Assembly (NCBI GenBank): GCA_018268715.1
Contig: JAFDVZ010000023.1
Coordinates: 187,837-251,836 of the forward strand
Length of the DNA: 64,000 nucleotides
Direction: 5' to 3'
Origin: Acidobacteriota bacterium
Lineage (GTDB): Bacteria; Acidobacteriota; Terriglobia; Bryobacterales; Bryobacteraceae
The stretch's first letter is position 1, and the number at the start of each line of letters is the position of its first letter. Shown one piece after another: positions 43,805-54,900 of this stretch. The position numbers were made by a program, and so were the translations under genes. The notes below the pieces were generated by a model. That model saw only the letters and a program-made list of their open reading frames with translations, had not been told where the DNA came from and ran no database searches.

Positions 43805-45223
43805 CTACGCCAGCACGTCCTCGACCACCTCGCCGGCGACGTCGGTCAGGCGGAAGTGCCGCCCCTGATACTTGTAGGTCAGCCGCTTGTGATCCACGCC
43901 CAGCAGGTGCAGGATGGTCGCCTGCAAATCGTGCACGTGGACCGGCTTGTCCACGATGTTGTAGCAGAAGTCGTCGGTCTGCCCAAGCACCGTCCCGCGC
44001 TTCACCCCCGCGCCCGCCATCCACATGGTGAAGTTGCGCGGGTGGTGATCGCGCCCGTAGTTGGTTTCCGTCAGGCGGCCCTGGCAGTACACCGTGCGGC
44101 CGAATTCCCCGCCCCACACCACTAGCGTCTGGTCCAGCAATCCCCGCTGTTTCAGGTCGCGGATCAGCGCGGCGTCGGCCTGTTCGGTGGCCTTGGTCTG
44201 CAACGCCAGATCGCGAGGCAGGTCATTATGCTGATCCCACCCTCGCTTGTATAACTGCACGAATCGGACGCCGCGCTCCACCAGCCGGCGCGCCAGCAGG
44301 CAGTTCGCCGCATACGTGCCGGGCTTGCGCGAATCCGGACCGTACATTTCGAACGTCGCCTGCGATTCCTTCGACAGGTCCATCAGTTCGGGCACCGAAG
44401 TCTGCATGCGGTACGCCATCTCATACTGCGAAATGCGCGTCTCGATTTCCGGGTCGCCAAACGCCTGCGAATGCTCGTGGTTCAGTTTGCCCACCGCGTC
44501 CAGGATCCTCCGCCGGTCGCCGCGATCGATGCCCTTCGGGTCCGACAGGTACAGCACCGGATCGCCGGAAGAACGGAACTGAACCCCCTGGTGGCTCGAC
44601 GGCAGGAAGCCTGATCCCCACAATCGCGAAAACAGCGGCTGGTCGATGTTGATCGCGCTCGATTGCGCCAGCAGCACGACGAACGACGGCAGGTTCTGAT
44701 TCTCGCTGCCCAGACCATAGCTGACCCACGCCCCGATGCTGGGCCGGCCGGGCTGCTGGAAACCGGTCTGAAAAAACGTAATCGCCGGGTCGTGATTGAT
44801 CGCCTCGGTGTGCATGGTCTTGATGATGGATAACTCGTCCACCACCTGGGCCATGTGCGGCAGTAACTCGCTTACCCACGCGCCGGACTTACCGTGCTGC
44901 GCGAAGCTGAAGCGGGAGGAAGCCACCGGCAGCGTGCTCTGTCCCGATGTCATGCCGGTGATGCGCTGTCCCATGCGCACGGAATCCGGCAGGTCCGTCC
45001 CCTGGTATTTCTTCAGCTTAGGCTTGTAATCGTATAAGTCGAGCTGCGAAGGACCGCCCGATTGAAACAGGTAGATGACGTTCTTCGCCTTCGGCGTATG
45101 ATGTGGAAGCCCTTCCAGGGCGCCGCCCGCGTACAATTTCTGATCGAGCAGCGATCCCAGCGCCGCCACGCCGATCCCCGTCGCGGCCCGTCCGAAAAAG
45201 TGGCGTCGAGTTATGCTGTCCAC
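43805..45223 (-). CDS. DUF1501 protein, Tat-exported
   Basis: 472 residues. The N-terminus carries a twin-arginine signal ([14 protein letters not shown]). The body is the sulfatase-like alkaline phosphatase superfamily fold of DUF1501 ([49 protein letters not shown]). It follows the DUF1549/DUF1553 gene by three bases; this pair is a hallmark of Planctomycetota and Acidobacteriota and is thought to act together on extracellular polymers, although no biochemical function is firmly known. Confidence 0.94.
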   Translation of the reverse strand: MDSITRRHFFGRAATGIGVAALGSLLDQKLYAGGALEGLPHHTPKAKNVIYLFQSGGPSQLDLYDYKPKLKKYQGTDLPDSVRMGQRITGMTSGQSTLPVASSRFSFAQHGKSGAWVSELLPHMAQVVDELSIIKTMHTEAINHDPAITFFQTGFQQPGRPSIGAWVSYGLGSENQNLPSFVVLLAQSSAINIDQPLFSRLWGSGFLPSSHQGVQFRSSGDPVLYLSDPKGIDRGDRRRILDAVGKLNHEHSQAFGDPEIETRISQYEMAYRMQTSVPELMDLSKESQATFEMYGPDSRKPGTYAANCLLARRLVERGVRFVQLYKRGWDQHNDLPRDLALQTKATEQADAALIRDLKQRGLLDQTLVVWGGEFGRTVYCQGRLTETNYGRDHHPRNFTMWMAGAGVKRGTVLGQTDDFCYNIVDKPVHVHDLQATILHLLGVDHKRLTYKYQGRHFRLTDVAGEVVEDVLA

Positions 45224-45226
45224 GGG

Positions 45227-48200
45227 TTATTCCTTTGTAATCGTCTCATCCAGGTTGAGCATCGCGCTCGCCACGGTCGTCCACGCCGCTAACTCGCGCT
45301 GGTCGAGCGACGGATCCACGGGCGACTCGCCGGTGGCGAGCAGGGCCGCCGCTTTATCCGGAGCCGCGTGGTACGACTCGGTCTGCTGCTTCAGCAAATC
45401 GCTCAACACCGCCGTTTCCCGTGCGGAAGGCGCCCGGCCGGTGGTGCGTTCAAACGCGTAACGGATGCGCGCCGCCGTCGCCCGTCCCCCATGCTTCAAT
45501 GTCTCGGCCGCCAGCGCTCGCGACGCCTCGGTGTACGTCGGATCGTTCAGCGTCACCAGCGCCTGCAACGGCGTATTCGTCACGCTTCTCCGTGCGACGC
45601 ACTTTTCGCGGTTCGGCGCATCGAAAGTAATCATCGAAGGCGGCGAAGCGGTCCGCTTCCAGAACGTGTACATGCTGCGCCGGTACAGGTCCGCCCCGTG
45701 GCTCTCGCCGTAAGTCTGCGATGAGAACACGCCGCCATAGGCGACTTCCCCCCACAATCCCGGCGGTTGATAGGGATACACGCTCGGCCCGCCCACGCGG
45801 TTATCGATCAGTCCGCTTACCGCCAGAGCATTGTCGCGCACCATCTCAGCGGGCAGCCGGAACCGCGGCCCGCGCGCGAGCAACCGGTTCTCCGGATCGC
45901 GCTCTTTCATCTCGGGCGAAATGCGCGACGCCTGCCGGTAGGTCGCCGACGTCACAATCATCCGCTGCATCGCCTTGACATCCCACCCGGTCCGCACGAA
46001 CTCGGTGGCGAGCCAATCGAGCAATTCCGGATGGCTCGGCGGCTCGCCCTGCGATCCGAAATCTTCCACCGTCTTCACCAGGCCCGTTCCGAAGTACAAC
46101 TGCCAGTACCGGTTCACCGCCACCCGCGCCGTCAGCGGATTCGCCGGATCCACGATCCACCGCGCCAGCGTCAGCCGGTTCCGCGGAGCATCCTTCGGAA
46201 GCGGCGGCAGGACGGCGGGCGTCGTCGCCGTCACCTTCTCCTTCCGATTCTGATAATCGCCGCGGCCCAGCACGTAGGTGTCGCGCGGCTTGCCGTCCTC
46301 CATCACCATCACGTTCAGCACTTCGTAGCCAAGCTCTTCATCGAGCGTCTTCAGCCGCTTCTGCTCGGCCCACGCCACACGCATATCGTCCGGAGCGCCG
46401 AAGCGCATGTAGTAGTCGCGCACGCGCTCCCGCTGATCCCGCGAGCGTTTGTCTTCGGCGATCACCAACCCGGCGCGCGCCGGTTCGCGATCGTACAGCG
46501 AGACCACTTCCGCACCGGCCAGCGCCCGTGCGTAGAACCTCAGGTCGTCGATCGCGCCTTTGAACGGAAGTCCGATATCCGCGTCGCCCACCCGCCACGG
46601 CTTCTCGGTCGCGATCGATCCCTTCAGCGCATCGCGCTCCACGTCCACTTCCGCCGGCTGGCCGTTCAGCAACAACCGAACTCCGGACGCGACGCCCCCG
46701 CCATCGTAGATCAGCGTCACCTGATACCAATCGCCCTGAATCAGCCGGCTTCGGGTTCGGATAGCGATCGCGTCCTCAGGCCAGGCGTGGGACAGGCGCA
46801 CCAGCAGTTGAGAGCCCTCCTTCAACCGCCCCAGCACCTTATTCGGACCCAGCAGAAACTCGACGCCTCGCCGCGACGCTGCATCCTCCACCCGCGCCAG
46901 CACGCCCGGCGCTCGGTTGCTGCCGGACCGCATCCAGAAGGACACCGTGAACGGCCGGTCCCGCTCCAACCGCGGCAGACCCGGGAAGTCCACCTGCGAA
47001 GGCTGATCGAACACCAGCCCGCGCCCCACGGGACTGCCGCCATAGGTGACATCGCCCTTCGCCAAACGCCCATAGCGGTAGCCGCCCGAGCTATCCCCGA
47101 GGCTCCCTTCGAACTCATAGTGCGCCAGCAGTCCATCGGCGGGCGCCGGCGCCAATCGCGCCATCGCTTCCCACGCCGTCTGCAGCGGCTTCACCTGGGA
47201 TTCCTCCAACGCCGCGCCCGTGGCCTTCAACCCGCTCTTCACCTCGGCCAGTAGCCGCGTCTGCTCCGGCGTCGGCAGTTGCAGATACGGCTTCGCGTTG
47301 CCCCAGTTACCGTCCAGCCCCTTCTCCGGCAGCGCGTTGTAGAACGCCTGCATCGAGTAGAACTCTTTCTGGGAGATCGGATCATACTTGTGATCGTGGC
47401 AGCGCGCGCATCCCATGGTCAGCCCCAGGAACACCGTGGACGTCACTTCCACGCGATCCACCAGGTACTCGTTCAGATACTCCTCGGCGATCGCGCCGCC
47501 CTCGAAGTTGATCATGTGGTTGCGCTGGAACGCCGTCGCGATCTTCTGGTCCGTGGTCGCGTTGGGCAGCAGATCGCCCGCCAGTTGCTCCACCGTGAAC
47601 CGGTCGTAGGGCATGTTGGAGTTGAACGCGCGGATCACCCAGTCCCGCCACGGCCACATCACGCGATGGCTGTCGATGTGATAGCCATGCGTGTCGGCGT
47701 AGCGCGCCAGATCCAGCCACTGCATCGCCATTCGCTCCCCATAGTGCGGCGAGGCGAGCAGGCGGTCCACCTGCCGTTCGTAGGCGTCCGGCGCCCGGTC
47801 CTTCAGGAACGCCGCCGTTTCGGCGGGCGTCGGCGGAAGCCCCGTCAAATCGAAGGTCAACCGCCGCAATAGCGTCGCGCGATCAGCCTCGGGCGACGGC
47901 GCGAGACCCTCGCGTTCCAGCCGCGCCATGACAAACCGGTCCACCGGATTGCGCGTCCATTTGGCGTTCTTCGTCTCGGGTAGTTCCGGACGCACCGGCG
48001 CGACGAAGGACCAATGCACCTTCCAATCGGCCCCTTCCTGAATCCACCGCTTGATCAGCGCGATCTGCGGTTCGGTCAGCGTCCGGCCCGATGAGGGCGG
48101 CGGCATGCGCCGGGCCTTGTTTTCGGCCGAAATGCGGAGGAACAGGCGGCTCTCGGCCGGATCGCCCGGCGCCAGCGTCTTCGCCTTCCCGCGAGCGGCG

Positions 48201-48388
48201 AATGCGCCCTCGCGCGTGTCCAGGCGCAGTCCCGCCATGCGGTTCTTCTCATCCGGACCATGGCATTGGAAGCAGTTGTCGGACAGAATCGGCCGGATTT
48301 CGCGATCGAAATCGACCTTTTTCTGCGCTTGCAGCAGCAGGCCGCACCCAGCAGCCCAAATGAGGACGGAACATCGTACGCGCGGCAT
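45227..48388 (-). CDS. Planctomycete cytochrome c / DUF1549 / LamG / DUF1553 protein
   Basis: 1053 residues. After a signal peptide ([15 protein letters not shown]) comes a planctomycete-type cytochrome c domain with the haem motif CFQCH, then DUF1549 ([31 protein letters not shown]), a LamG-like lectin insert at about residues 420-610 ([16 protein letters not shown]), and DUF1553 at the C-terminus ([25 protein letters not shown]). First gene of the operon with the DUF1501 gene. It may be a redox-linked, polysaccharide-binding surface protein; this is inferred from the domains. TAGAAC lies seven bases before the ATG. Confidence 0.93.
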   Translation of the reverse strand: MPRVRCSVLIWAAGCGLLLQAQKKVDFDREIRPILSDNCFQCHGPDEKNRMAGLRLDTREGAFAARGKAKTLAPGDPAESRLFLRISAENKARRMPPPSSGRTLTEPQIALIKRWIQEGADWKVHWSFVAPVRPELPETKNAKWTRNPVDRFVMARLEREGLAPSPEADRATLLRRLTFDLTGLPPTPAETAAFLKDRAPDAYERQVDRLLASPHYGERMAMQWLDLARYADTHGYHIDSHRVMWPWRDWVIRAFNSNMPYDRFTVEQLAGDLLPNATTDQKIATAFQRNHMINFEGGAIAEEYLNEYLVDRVEVTSTVFLGLTMGCARCHDHKYDPISQKEFYSMQAFYNALPEKGLDGNWGNAKPYLQLPTPEQTRLLAEVKSGLKATGAALEESQVKPLQTAWEAMARLAPAPADGLLAHYEFEGSLGDSSGGYRYGRLAKGDVTYGGSPVGRGLVFDQPSQVDFPGLPRLERDRPFTVSFWMRSGSNRAPGVLARVEDAASRRGVEFLLGPNKVLGRLKEGSQLLVRLSHAWPEDAIAIRTRSRLIQGDWYQVTLIYDGGGVASGVRLLLNGQPAEVDVERDALKGSIATEKPWRVGDADIGLPFKGAIDDLRFYARALAGAEVVSLYDREPARAGLVIAEDKRSRDQRERVRDYYMRFGAPDDMRVAWAEQKRLKTLDEELGYEVLNVMVMEDGKPRDTYVLGRGDYQNRKEKVTATTPAVLPPLPKDAPRNRLTLARWIVDPANPLTARVAVNRYWQLYFGTGLVKTVEDFGSQGEPPSHPELLDWLATEFVRTGWDVKAMQRMIVTSATYRQASRISPEMKERDPENRLLARGPRFRLPAEMVRDNALAVSGLIDNRVGGPSVYPYQPPGLWGEVAYGGVFSSQTYGESHGADLYRRSMYTFWKRTASPPSMITFDAPNREKCVARRSVTNTPLQALVTLNDPTYTEASRALAAETLKHGGRATAARIRYAFERTTGRAPSARETAVLSDLLKQQTESYHAAPDKAAALLATGESPVDPSLDQRELAAWTTVASAMLNLDETITKE

Positions 48389-48438
48389 CCCAGTTGTTCT
48401 ACAAGCTTGCGCCCGTCGACGCCGGGTGTCAACTTTCC

Positions 48439-48467
48439 TTCATACTTTCCCGCGGCGGACCGATAAG
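48439..48467 (+). promoter_or_regulatory. Weak promoter TTCATA-N17-GATAAG before the receiver gene
   Basis: -35-like TTCATA at 48439-48444 and -10-like GATAAG at 48462-48467; ATG at 48474 follows after six bases. Used to choose the start codon of the receiver protein. Confidence 0.35.
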
Positions 48468-48473
48468 ACCGCA

Positions 48474-48980
48474 ATGATTCTTGCGATCACTTGCGGCGCC
48501 CCGCGGCAGCCGCGCGTCTTTGATCCTGGCGCGCGTCGGGTGAAAGCGCGGCCCGATCGGCCACATCGCAACGCGAAGTCCGGCTTGCGGACGGCTCGTC
48601 TCCGAACCACCCGCCGGCCATCGCTCGAATCGGTGCGGATCCTGTTGGTCGACAGCGACGAGCCGTTTCGGGCAGTGGTGCGCGCGATGCTCGAACGCCG
48701 TGGTTATCGCACCCGCGAAGCATCCGATGCCCGTCAGGCGCTGAAGATCCTCGTGGGCGGCGGCGTCGAGGCCATCGTTGTCGACCTGGCGCAAGGGCCT
48801 ACGGCGATTGGCGACCTGAAGGCGGCCGCTTACGGGGCCAAGCTCATCGCCATATCCGATGGCTGCGCGACAGAACTCGCGGCGTCGGCCGGCCAAGGCG
48901 CGGACGCATCGCTCCCGAAAACCAGCATCGCCGCCCTGGCCGCGTTGCTGGACGTGCTGCTCGACCACAGCCCGTTATGA
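48474..48980 (+). CDS. Stand-alone response regulator receiver protein
   Basis: 168 residues from ATG at 48474; a GTG at 48633 would remove a basic N-terminal extension of 53 residues. The receiver domain has the acidic pair in LLVDSDEPF, the phospho-acceptor Asp in AIVVDLAQG, the switch Ser in LIAISDG and the conserved Lys in SLPKTSIAAL. There is no output domain. The arginine-rich extension (RRVKARPDRPHRNAK) could bind nucleic acid or simply be non-coding. No kinase is adjacent; the orphan histidine kinase at 39866 is the nearest candidate partner. It ends one base from the convergent TPR gene. Confidence 0.7.
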   Translation: MILAITCGAPRQPRVFDPGARRVKARPDRPHRNAKSGLRTARLRTTRRPSLESVRILLVDSDEPFRAVVRAMLERRGYRTREASDARQALKILVGGGVEAIVVDLAQGPTAIGDLKAAAYGAKLIAISDGCATELAASAGQGADASLPKTSIAALAALLDVLLDHSPL

Positions 48981-48981
48981 G

Positions 48982-50172
48982 TCACGGCAACCGGCGGTAG
49001 CGTTCCAACTCGCGAGCCTGATCCTCGCGGCGTCCGAGCGCGCGGTACGCGTTCGCGAGCGCCAGGTGCGTCTGCCGGTTCGAACCGTCGAACTTCGCCG
49101 CAGCCTCCAGGTGCGCCAGCGCGTCCGCCGCCCGCCCCTGGTCCAGCAGCAGTTTGCCCAGCTCAAAATGAGAGTCGGCCAGAGTGGCGTCCAGCGCCAA
49201 CGCCCGCTCGAACAGCGGCGTCGCCCGCCCCTCCACACCTTCGTCCAGCGCCAGTTTCGCCGCCGCCTGATACAGCCGCGCGAACTTCGGAAATCGCGCG
49301 ACACCCCGTTCGAGCGTCATCCGCGCCGCCGCGTACTCAAACAGCAACCGCTGGACCGTACCCAGCCGCTCCACCGCCTCGGGATCCTCCGGATCCAGTT
49401 TCGCCGCCCGTTCGAACTCCACCAGAGCGCGTTTCAGATCGCCATCGCCCAGGTACAACGTCCCTTGCAGCTTCACCGCCGGCTCATGCCCCGGAGCCAA
49501 CTCGAGCGCCTTCGCCACAACCGCGCGCGCCTCCGTCACCTGGCGCTCCTCCAACAGGATCTGCGCCGCGTTCGCGAGCAGCGCCGGATCGCCAGGCGCC
49601 AACTCCAGCGCCCGCGCCATGGCCGCCCGCGACTCCGCCGCCCGGCCCTCGCGATGCTGGCACCAGGCCAACAGCCGGAAGACGTTCGGATCCCGGCTCC
49701 CCTGCTCGGCCATCTTCTCGAGCAAACGCCGGCTGTCCCCAAAGCGGCCCGCCCGATACAGCTCGAGCGCCGCCCCATAACCGCCTTCGATACGAAACGA
49801 AGCCAGCAGCGCCGCGGCCTGCTTGTTATCCGGCTGCTCGCGCACCACCCGCTCCAGATTCGGGCGCGCGGCCGCCGCGTTCCCGGCGCGCAGTTGGTTC
49901 ACCGCCAGGTTGAAGCGCGTAATCGAATCGCCCGGCGCCAGTTCGAGCGCCCGTTCGAGCAGCGGCGTCGCCTCCGCCAGCTTGCCCTGCTGCGACAGCG
50001 CGATGCCCAGAATCGACACCGCCTGCGGATCGTCCGGCGCAAGCTTCACGGCCATCCGCAGTTCCGCCTCCGCGCCCTTCAAATCGCCCTTCTGCGCCAG
50101 CGCGAAACCGCGCTCCAGGTGCTGGCGCGCCGCGGGCTCCGCCATCAGGCACAACGCCAACAGCGCCGTCAT
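48982..50172 (-). CDS. Tetratricopeptide repeat protein
   Basis: 396 residues from ATG at 50172. A short hydrophobic N-terminus (TALLALCLMA) is followed by about ten TPR units of 34 residues (for example GDLKGAEAELRMAVKLAPDD, GKLAEATPLLERALELAPGD and RAADALAHLEAAAKFDGSN). The start overlaps the stop of the CRTAC1 gene by four bases (ATGA). TPR plus CRTAC1 pairs are frequent in Acidobacteriota; the TPR protein probably provides a protein-binding scaffold at the envelope. Confidence 0.88.
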   Translation of the reverse strand: MTALLALCLMAEPAARQHLERGFALAQKGDLKGAEAELRMAVKLAPDDPQAVSILGIALSQQGKLAEATPLLERALELAPGDSITRFNLAVNQLRAGNAAAARPNLERVVREQPDNKQAAALLASFRIEGGYGAALELYRAGRFGDSRRLLEKMAEQGSRDPNVFRLLAWCQHREGRAAESRAAMARALELAPGDPALLANAAQILLEERQVTEARAVVAKALELAPGHEPAVKLQGTLYLGDGDLKRALVEFERAAKLDPEDPEAVERLGTVQRLLFEYAAARMTLERGVARFPKFARLYQAAAKLALDEGVEGRATPLFERALALDATLADSHFELGKLLLDQGRAADALAHLEAAAKFDGSNRQTHLALANAYRALGRREDQARELERYRRLP

Positions 50173-51836
50173 TTCGCGGGCTCCGTCACATCCACCGCCC
50201 GGTTCGCCGCGACATTCGTCAACACCTGCCGCACGCCGCTCGGCCAGCGGATCTCCACGCGCTCGGCCACGCGCGCCGAGCCCAACCCGAAATGCACGCC
50301 CGCGTGGCTGGACGAAGCGTACCCGACGCTGGTGGTCATATGATTCACCTGCGACCCGATCCGCACCTCCGCGCCGATGCCGTCCCGATTGCTCCGCGTG
50401 CCGTGCAGCTTCAGCGTCAGCCACGACCCGCCCCCGGCCGTCACGTTCTCCCACAACTCCGCGCGCTCGCCGATCACGCTCACCACCGCATCCACGCGCC
50501 CGTCGTTGTTGAAGTCCGCGAACGCCGCCCCACGATGCGCGCGGGCCCGCTGTAACTCCGGCTCCATCGGAACCTCGTGAAATACGCCGCCAGCCGATCC
50601 CGCCGCCACGAAGTTCGCCGCCTTGTAGTGCGCGGCCTCAAACATCTCGACGTTGTCGCTCACGTGCGCACCCGACACGAACAGGTCCTTCCAACCGTCG
50701 TTGTTGAGGTCCGCCAGCGCCGGACTCCACCCGCTTCGCCTCAGCGACATCACATCCAGTCCGCTCCTGCGTCCCCACCCGCGAAACCCGGTCGCGCCCG
50801 CATTCCGGAACAGCGGAAACGTCTCTCCCGCCAGCGCCGCGAACACGATGTCAGGCCTTCCGTCGTTGTCGTAGTCGCGGAAGTCCGACCCCATGCCCGA
50901 GACATCCCGCCCATGATCCGGCAGCGCCACCCCCAACTCGAAGGCGACCTCTTCGAACTTCCCGCCGCCCAGGTTGTGAAACAGGGAATTCGGCATCTTG
51001 TCGTTCGTGACAAAGACGTCCATCCGCCCATCGCCATCGTAATCGGCGAACGACACGCTCATGGCCTTGCCGACGTGCGCCGCGATCCCCGACTTCGCCG
51101 ACACATCCTCAAACGTTCCATCGCCGCGATTACGATACAGGGCGTTCGCCAGACCCCGGTAATTCCGCGGATGGCAGTACGACCGGATGCCGCGCGCGGG
51201 ATCCCCGCAATACGGCGCCGCATCGGGCGACCATTCGAGATAATTCGCCACAAACAGATCCAACAGACCGTCGTTATCGAAGTCGAACCACCCGGCGCCG
51301 ATGCTCCACAGTCCTCCGCCCACGCCCGCCTTCGCCGTAACGTCCTCGAACCGTCCGCCGCCCAAATTCCGATACAGGCGATTCCCGCGCACGCCGGTGA
51401 CGAACAGGTCCACGCGCCCGTCGTTGTCGAAGTCCGCCGCCGCGACGCCGTGGCAATAACCCTCGCCCGCGAGCCCTGCCTCCGCCGTCACGTCCTTGAA
51501 CCGAAATCCGCCCAGATTCCGGAACAGCCGGTTCGAGAACTTCTCCCCCGTCTTCAACAGCCCCGGACTCGTCGCCCCGTTCGCAAAGAAGATATCGGTC
51601 AACCCATCGCCGTCGAAGTCGAAGGCGGCCACGCCGCCGACCATCGTCTCGATGACATGCTTTTCCGGCGTCGCCCCGTTCTCCAGCACAAAACCGATCC
51701 CCGCATCACGGAAGCGGATCGTCTGCCCCCACGCAGCCCCGGCATGCAGCAGGAACAGGACGTTTAAGGCGCAACCGAACCGAACTCGACAAGTGATGTT
51801 GCCGCTACGGGTAGACAAACCAAAAGAATGCCGCAT
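50169..51836 (-). CDS. CRTAC1 family protein (VCBS/FG-GAP repeats plus ASPIC/UnbV)
   Basis: 555 residues from ATG at 51836. A signal peptide with a long n-region ends LFLLHAGAAWGQ. Repeated calcium-binding VCBS/FG-GAP blades are seen as DFDGDGLTDIFFANG, DFDNDGRVDLFVTG, DFDNDGLLDLFVANY and DYDGDGRMDVFVTND. The C-terminus is the ASPIC/UnbV domain (HFGLGSARVAERVEIRWPSG). It is predicted to be an exported, calcium-binding beta-propeller. Cotranscribed with the TPR gene. Confidence 0.92.
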   Translation of the reverse strand: MRHSFGLSTRSGNITCRVRFGCALNVLFLLHAGAAWGQTIRFRDAGIGFVLENGATPEKHVIETMVGGVAAFDFDGDGLTDIFFANGATSPGLLKTGEKFSNRLFRNLGGFRFKDVTAEAGLAGEGYCHGVAAADFDNDGRVDLFVTGVRGNRLYRNLGGGRFEDVTAKAGVGGGLWSIGAGWFDFDNDGLLDLFVANYLEWSPDAAPYCGDPARGIRSYCHPRNYRGLANALYRNRGDGTFEDVSAKSGIAAHVGKAMSVSFADYDGDGRMDVFVTNDKMPNSLFHNLGGGKFEEVAFELGVALPDHGRDVSGMGSDFRDYDNDGRPDIVFAALAGETFPLFRNAGATGFRGWGRRSGLDVMSLRRSGWSPALADLNNDGWKDLFVSGAHVSDNVEMFEAAHYKAANFVAAGSAGGVFHEVPMEPELQRARAHRGAAFADFNNDGRVDAVVSVIGERAELWENVTAGGGSWLTLKLHGTRSNRDGIGAEVRIGSQVNHMTTSVGYASSSHAGVHFGLGSARVAERVEIRWPSGVRQVLTNVAANRAVDVTEPAK

Positions 51837-51891
51837 TTCGCGCCGCCGAGGCAATTCTCCGAAAAGGCCGGTCCTCTCCGGCAGCCCAACG

Positions 51892-51930
51892 AAAAAGCCC
51901 GCCGCCCCGGAAATCCGAAGCAGCGGGCTT
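51892..51930 (-). terminator. Intrinsic terminator after the TonB-dependent receptor gene
   Basis: Read on the minus strand, AAGCCCGC, a 20-base loop and GCGGGCTT form an 8-bp stem that runs into a T-tract (TTTTT, 51896-51892). It lies 24 bases beyond the stop codon at 51954, so the CRTAC1 gene downstream must have its own promoter. Confidence 0.8.
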
Positions 51931-51953
51931 GAGCCATAAACTACAAGCGTAAG

Positions 51954-54900
51954 TTAGAAGTGGATACGGCCGGTGTACTGAATCTCGCGGCCGTAGTTGC
52001 CTCCCGCCACCCACGTGCTCTGTCCCATCGTCCCGCTGGCGATCCCCAAATCCGGATCGCTCGGCATGAACGTATTGGGAGCGTTAAACATCTCAACGCG
52101 CAGTTCGAACTTCACCCGTTCGTTGATCTTGAAGAACTTCACGATCGTCGAATCGAGCTGCCAGAACTTCGGCCCGCGCAGTCCGTCGTAGTAGAACGGA
52201 TTGCTGCGCGGCGTGTAAGCCGGCAGCACCGCGAACGCCCCCGGATTGAAGTAGTCACCCGCTGGAACGTTCTTGGTCGGATCGCCGGTCACCTGCGCCG
52301 GATCGAACCACAGCAGGTTCCCGCTGCGCATCGTGAAGATCTGGCTGGTGGCCCATCCGCCGATCACCCCGTCCAACACCCGGTTGATGTTCGTCAGGTA
52401 CTGGCGCCCCCGGCCGATGGGAAGCTCCCACGTGCCGGCGATGGTCATGTTATGCCGCGGCTTGCCGCGATCCCACATGGTCAGCTTGTTGTTGTAGTAG
52501 TCGACGTCGTTGAACCACTGCGAGTGGTACTCGTGGTTGTAGTTGTAGCCGAACATGAAGGTGAGGCCCTTCGACATCGGACGCTCCGCCTTCAACGCCA
52601 GGCCGTAGTAGTGGTCGGTCGCGCCCGGCCAGCCATACAGGTTCAGATCTCCGTACTGCGGCAGGGGCCGCAGCAACTGGCTCACCGCCACGGTCTGCTG
52701 CGTGCGCAGCGTGCCGGGCATGATGTTCGCCGGCAGATTGTAGAACGGATTGTTCACCGTCTCGTCGATCTGGCCCTTGTACTTGTAGCTCAGGTTCGGA
52801 TCCATCTGGTTCTGGTTGTAGTCATAGTGGCCGCCCCACATGCTGGGGTCCTGCGTATTGTGAGCCAGGTGGATGAAGAACGTCGCTTCCGTGAACAGGT
52901 TCTTGAGCGTCTGCCGCTGAACGCTGAAGTTCATGCGGTCGTTGATCGGCGTCTTCATGACGTTGCCGTCCCAGTAGTTGACGCCGTTGCCAAGCTGGCT
53001 GTAGCGGCCCAGGCTGTTGCCCGTGGGGGTCACCACCGGATTGCCCGACGGGAACGGATCGCTCAGGTACGTGCGCGGCACGCCCTGCAGCGGACCCAGC
53101 ACCGAAGTGGACTGCGAGAAGCCGTACGTCGGCAGTCCGCCCGTTTCCGGGTGAACCGTGATCCACGGCACCGCGTACCGGGCGTAGCCGGCGCGGATCG
53201 AGGTCTTGTCGTTCAACCGGTAGGCGATGCCCACGCGCGGCAGGAACGTGTTCCACGGCGCGTCGTACATCCGCGGGTTCTTGTCGCTCGTGTAGATCAT
53301 CGCGCCGTTGAACTTGTAGTTCACCTTCGCGATCGACGTCACCGCGGATGGCATCGTGATGCCCTGCAGTTCCGGAATCGCCTGCGTCAGGTCCAGCGTC
53401 TTCACCAGCATCCGCGTCTCTTCGAGCGGCGCGGTTTCGCGCTCCCACCGTAAGCCCAGGTTCAACGTGATGTTGCGGTTCAGCTTGATATCGTCCTGAA
53501 CGTAGAAGCCCCACTGCTGTTGGTGCATGTCCAGGTTCGGCGCGATGTTGGCGTTGCCCGAGTTCACGACGCCCAGCAGGGCGGACGCGTACATATTGCC
53601 CGACTGCGTGGCGTCGTAGCCCAGGAAGCTCTTGCCCGTATCGATGGCGTTGAACGTGAACCCGCCCGGTCCGGAGTTGGCGTTGTCCTGGTCATAGGAG
53701 TAACGCAACTGCCAGCCGGCCTTCAGGTGGTGGATGCCCGTGTCGTGCGTCACATTCACCGTGGGGTTGAGCGAACGCCCGTGCACCAGCCACCATCCGC
53801 CCACGCCCGAACGGGCGCTGCCGTTACCGGTGAAGTTGAACTGCGGATAGTAGATGCCCTGCGCCGGATCGATCACGCCCTTGTACCAACTGCTGTTGGG
53901 CCAGAACGACGCCCACAGGCTGGCCGGCTGCTGCGCCCATCCGGAAGAGTAGTCGTCTTCCATGTAGATGGCCCCGAAGCGGACGTTCACCGTCGTTTTC
54001 GGACTCAACATGTACAGCACGTCCGCCGAAGCGTTCAGCGCGTCCATGACGCCGCCGTTGTCGGACGGAACGGCGATGGTCCCGCCCCAGTTGGGGTTGT
54101 CCAGGCGGGTCTGGAATTTGCTGAACCGGCCGAACAAGCGCCACTTGTCGTTCATGTTGTAGTCGACGCGCTCGTTCAGGTTCCAATAGTTTTCCCACCA
54201 CGGATAGGCTTTCTTGAAGTTGTTCAGGCCCGACAGGTCGCTGCCCGCGTTATTCGGCATCCACAGATCGTTCACCGCCTTCACACCGGCGGCGTCCATG
54301 CGGCTCTTCGGGATGATGTTGCCGGGGAACGGCGTGCGCGTCGCCGTGGAGGTACCCGCGTCGAACTTGGTCGTCAGCGGGTCGTAGATCACCTGCAGCG
54401 CGCCCTGCGGCGTCAGCGCTCCGGAGAAGTCGCCCGTGCGCATGGCCGCCGTCGGCACCGTCGACTGGTTGCTCGACGGCTGCTTCACCTTCCACTGTTC
54501 GAAATTCGTGAAGTTGAACAGCTTATTCTTGATGATCGGATTACCGCCGCTGACGCCCCAGATGTTGGAACGCACCACGCCGACGTCCCGCGTGATGCGG
54601 TTGGTCAGCGCGTCCATCGCCGGATTGCGGCCGAAATAATACGCCGTCCCGTGGATGCCGTTCGTCCCCGACTTGCTCGACAGGTTCACCGTGCCGCCCG
54701 CGCTGAAGCCGAATTCGGCGTCCATCGCGTTCTGCTGCACCGCCACCTCCTGCGTCGAATCCATCGGCAGGTTATAGGAGCCGCGCGCCGAAATGTTCAG
54801 CGTCGTGCCGTCCAGTTCCTGATCGTTCTTTCCGCCCGTCGGACCGCCGATGTCCATGCCGCCGTTTGACCACATGTAGAACGGGTTGCGGTGCGCCACG

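Noticed and set aside
45767..47254. 495-codon plus-strand open frame inside the DUF1553 gene region
   Set aside because: Antisense shadow caused by high GC at third positions; repeated RR and HR dipeptides and no domain.
48051..48473. Extension of the receiver protein upstream to 48051
   Set aside because: It would overlap the opposite DUF1553 gene and its promoter by over 300 bases and encodes no recognisable sequence.
48859..50343. 494-codon plus-strand open frame opposite the TPR gene
   Set aside because: Arg/Gln-rich shadow of the regular TPR codon pattern.
51960..54869. Two long plus-strand open frames opposite the TonB receptor
   Set aside because: Low-complexity Val/Arg/His translation, antisense to a full receptor with signal peptide, plug and terminal Phe.
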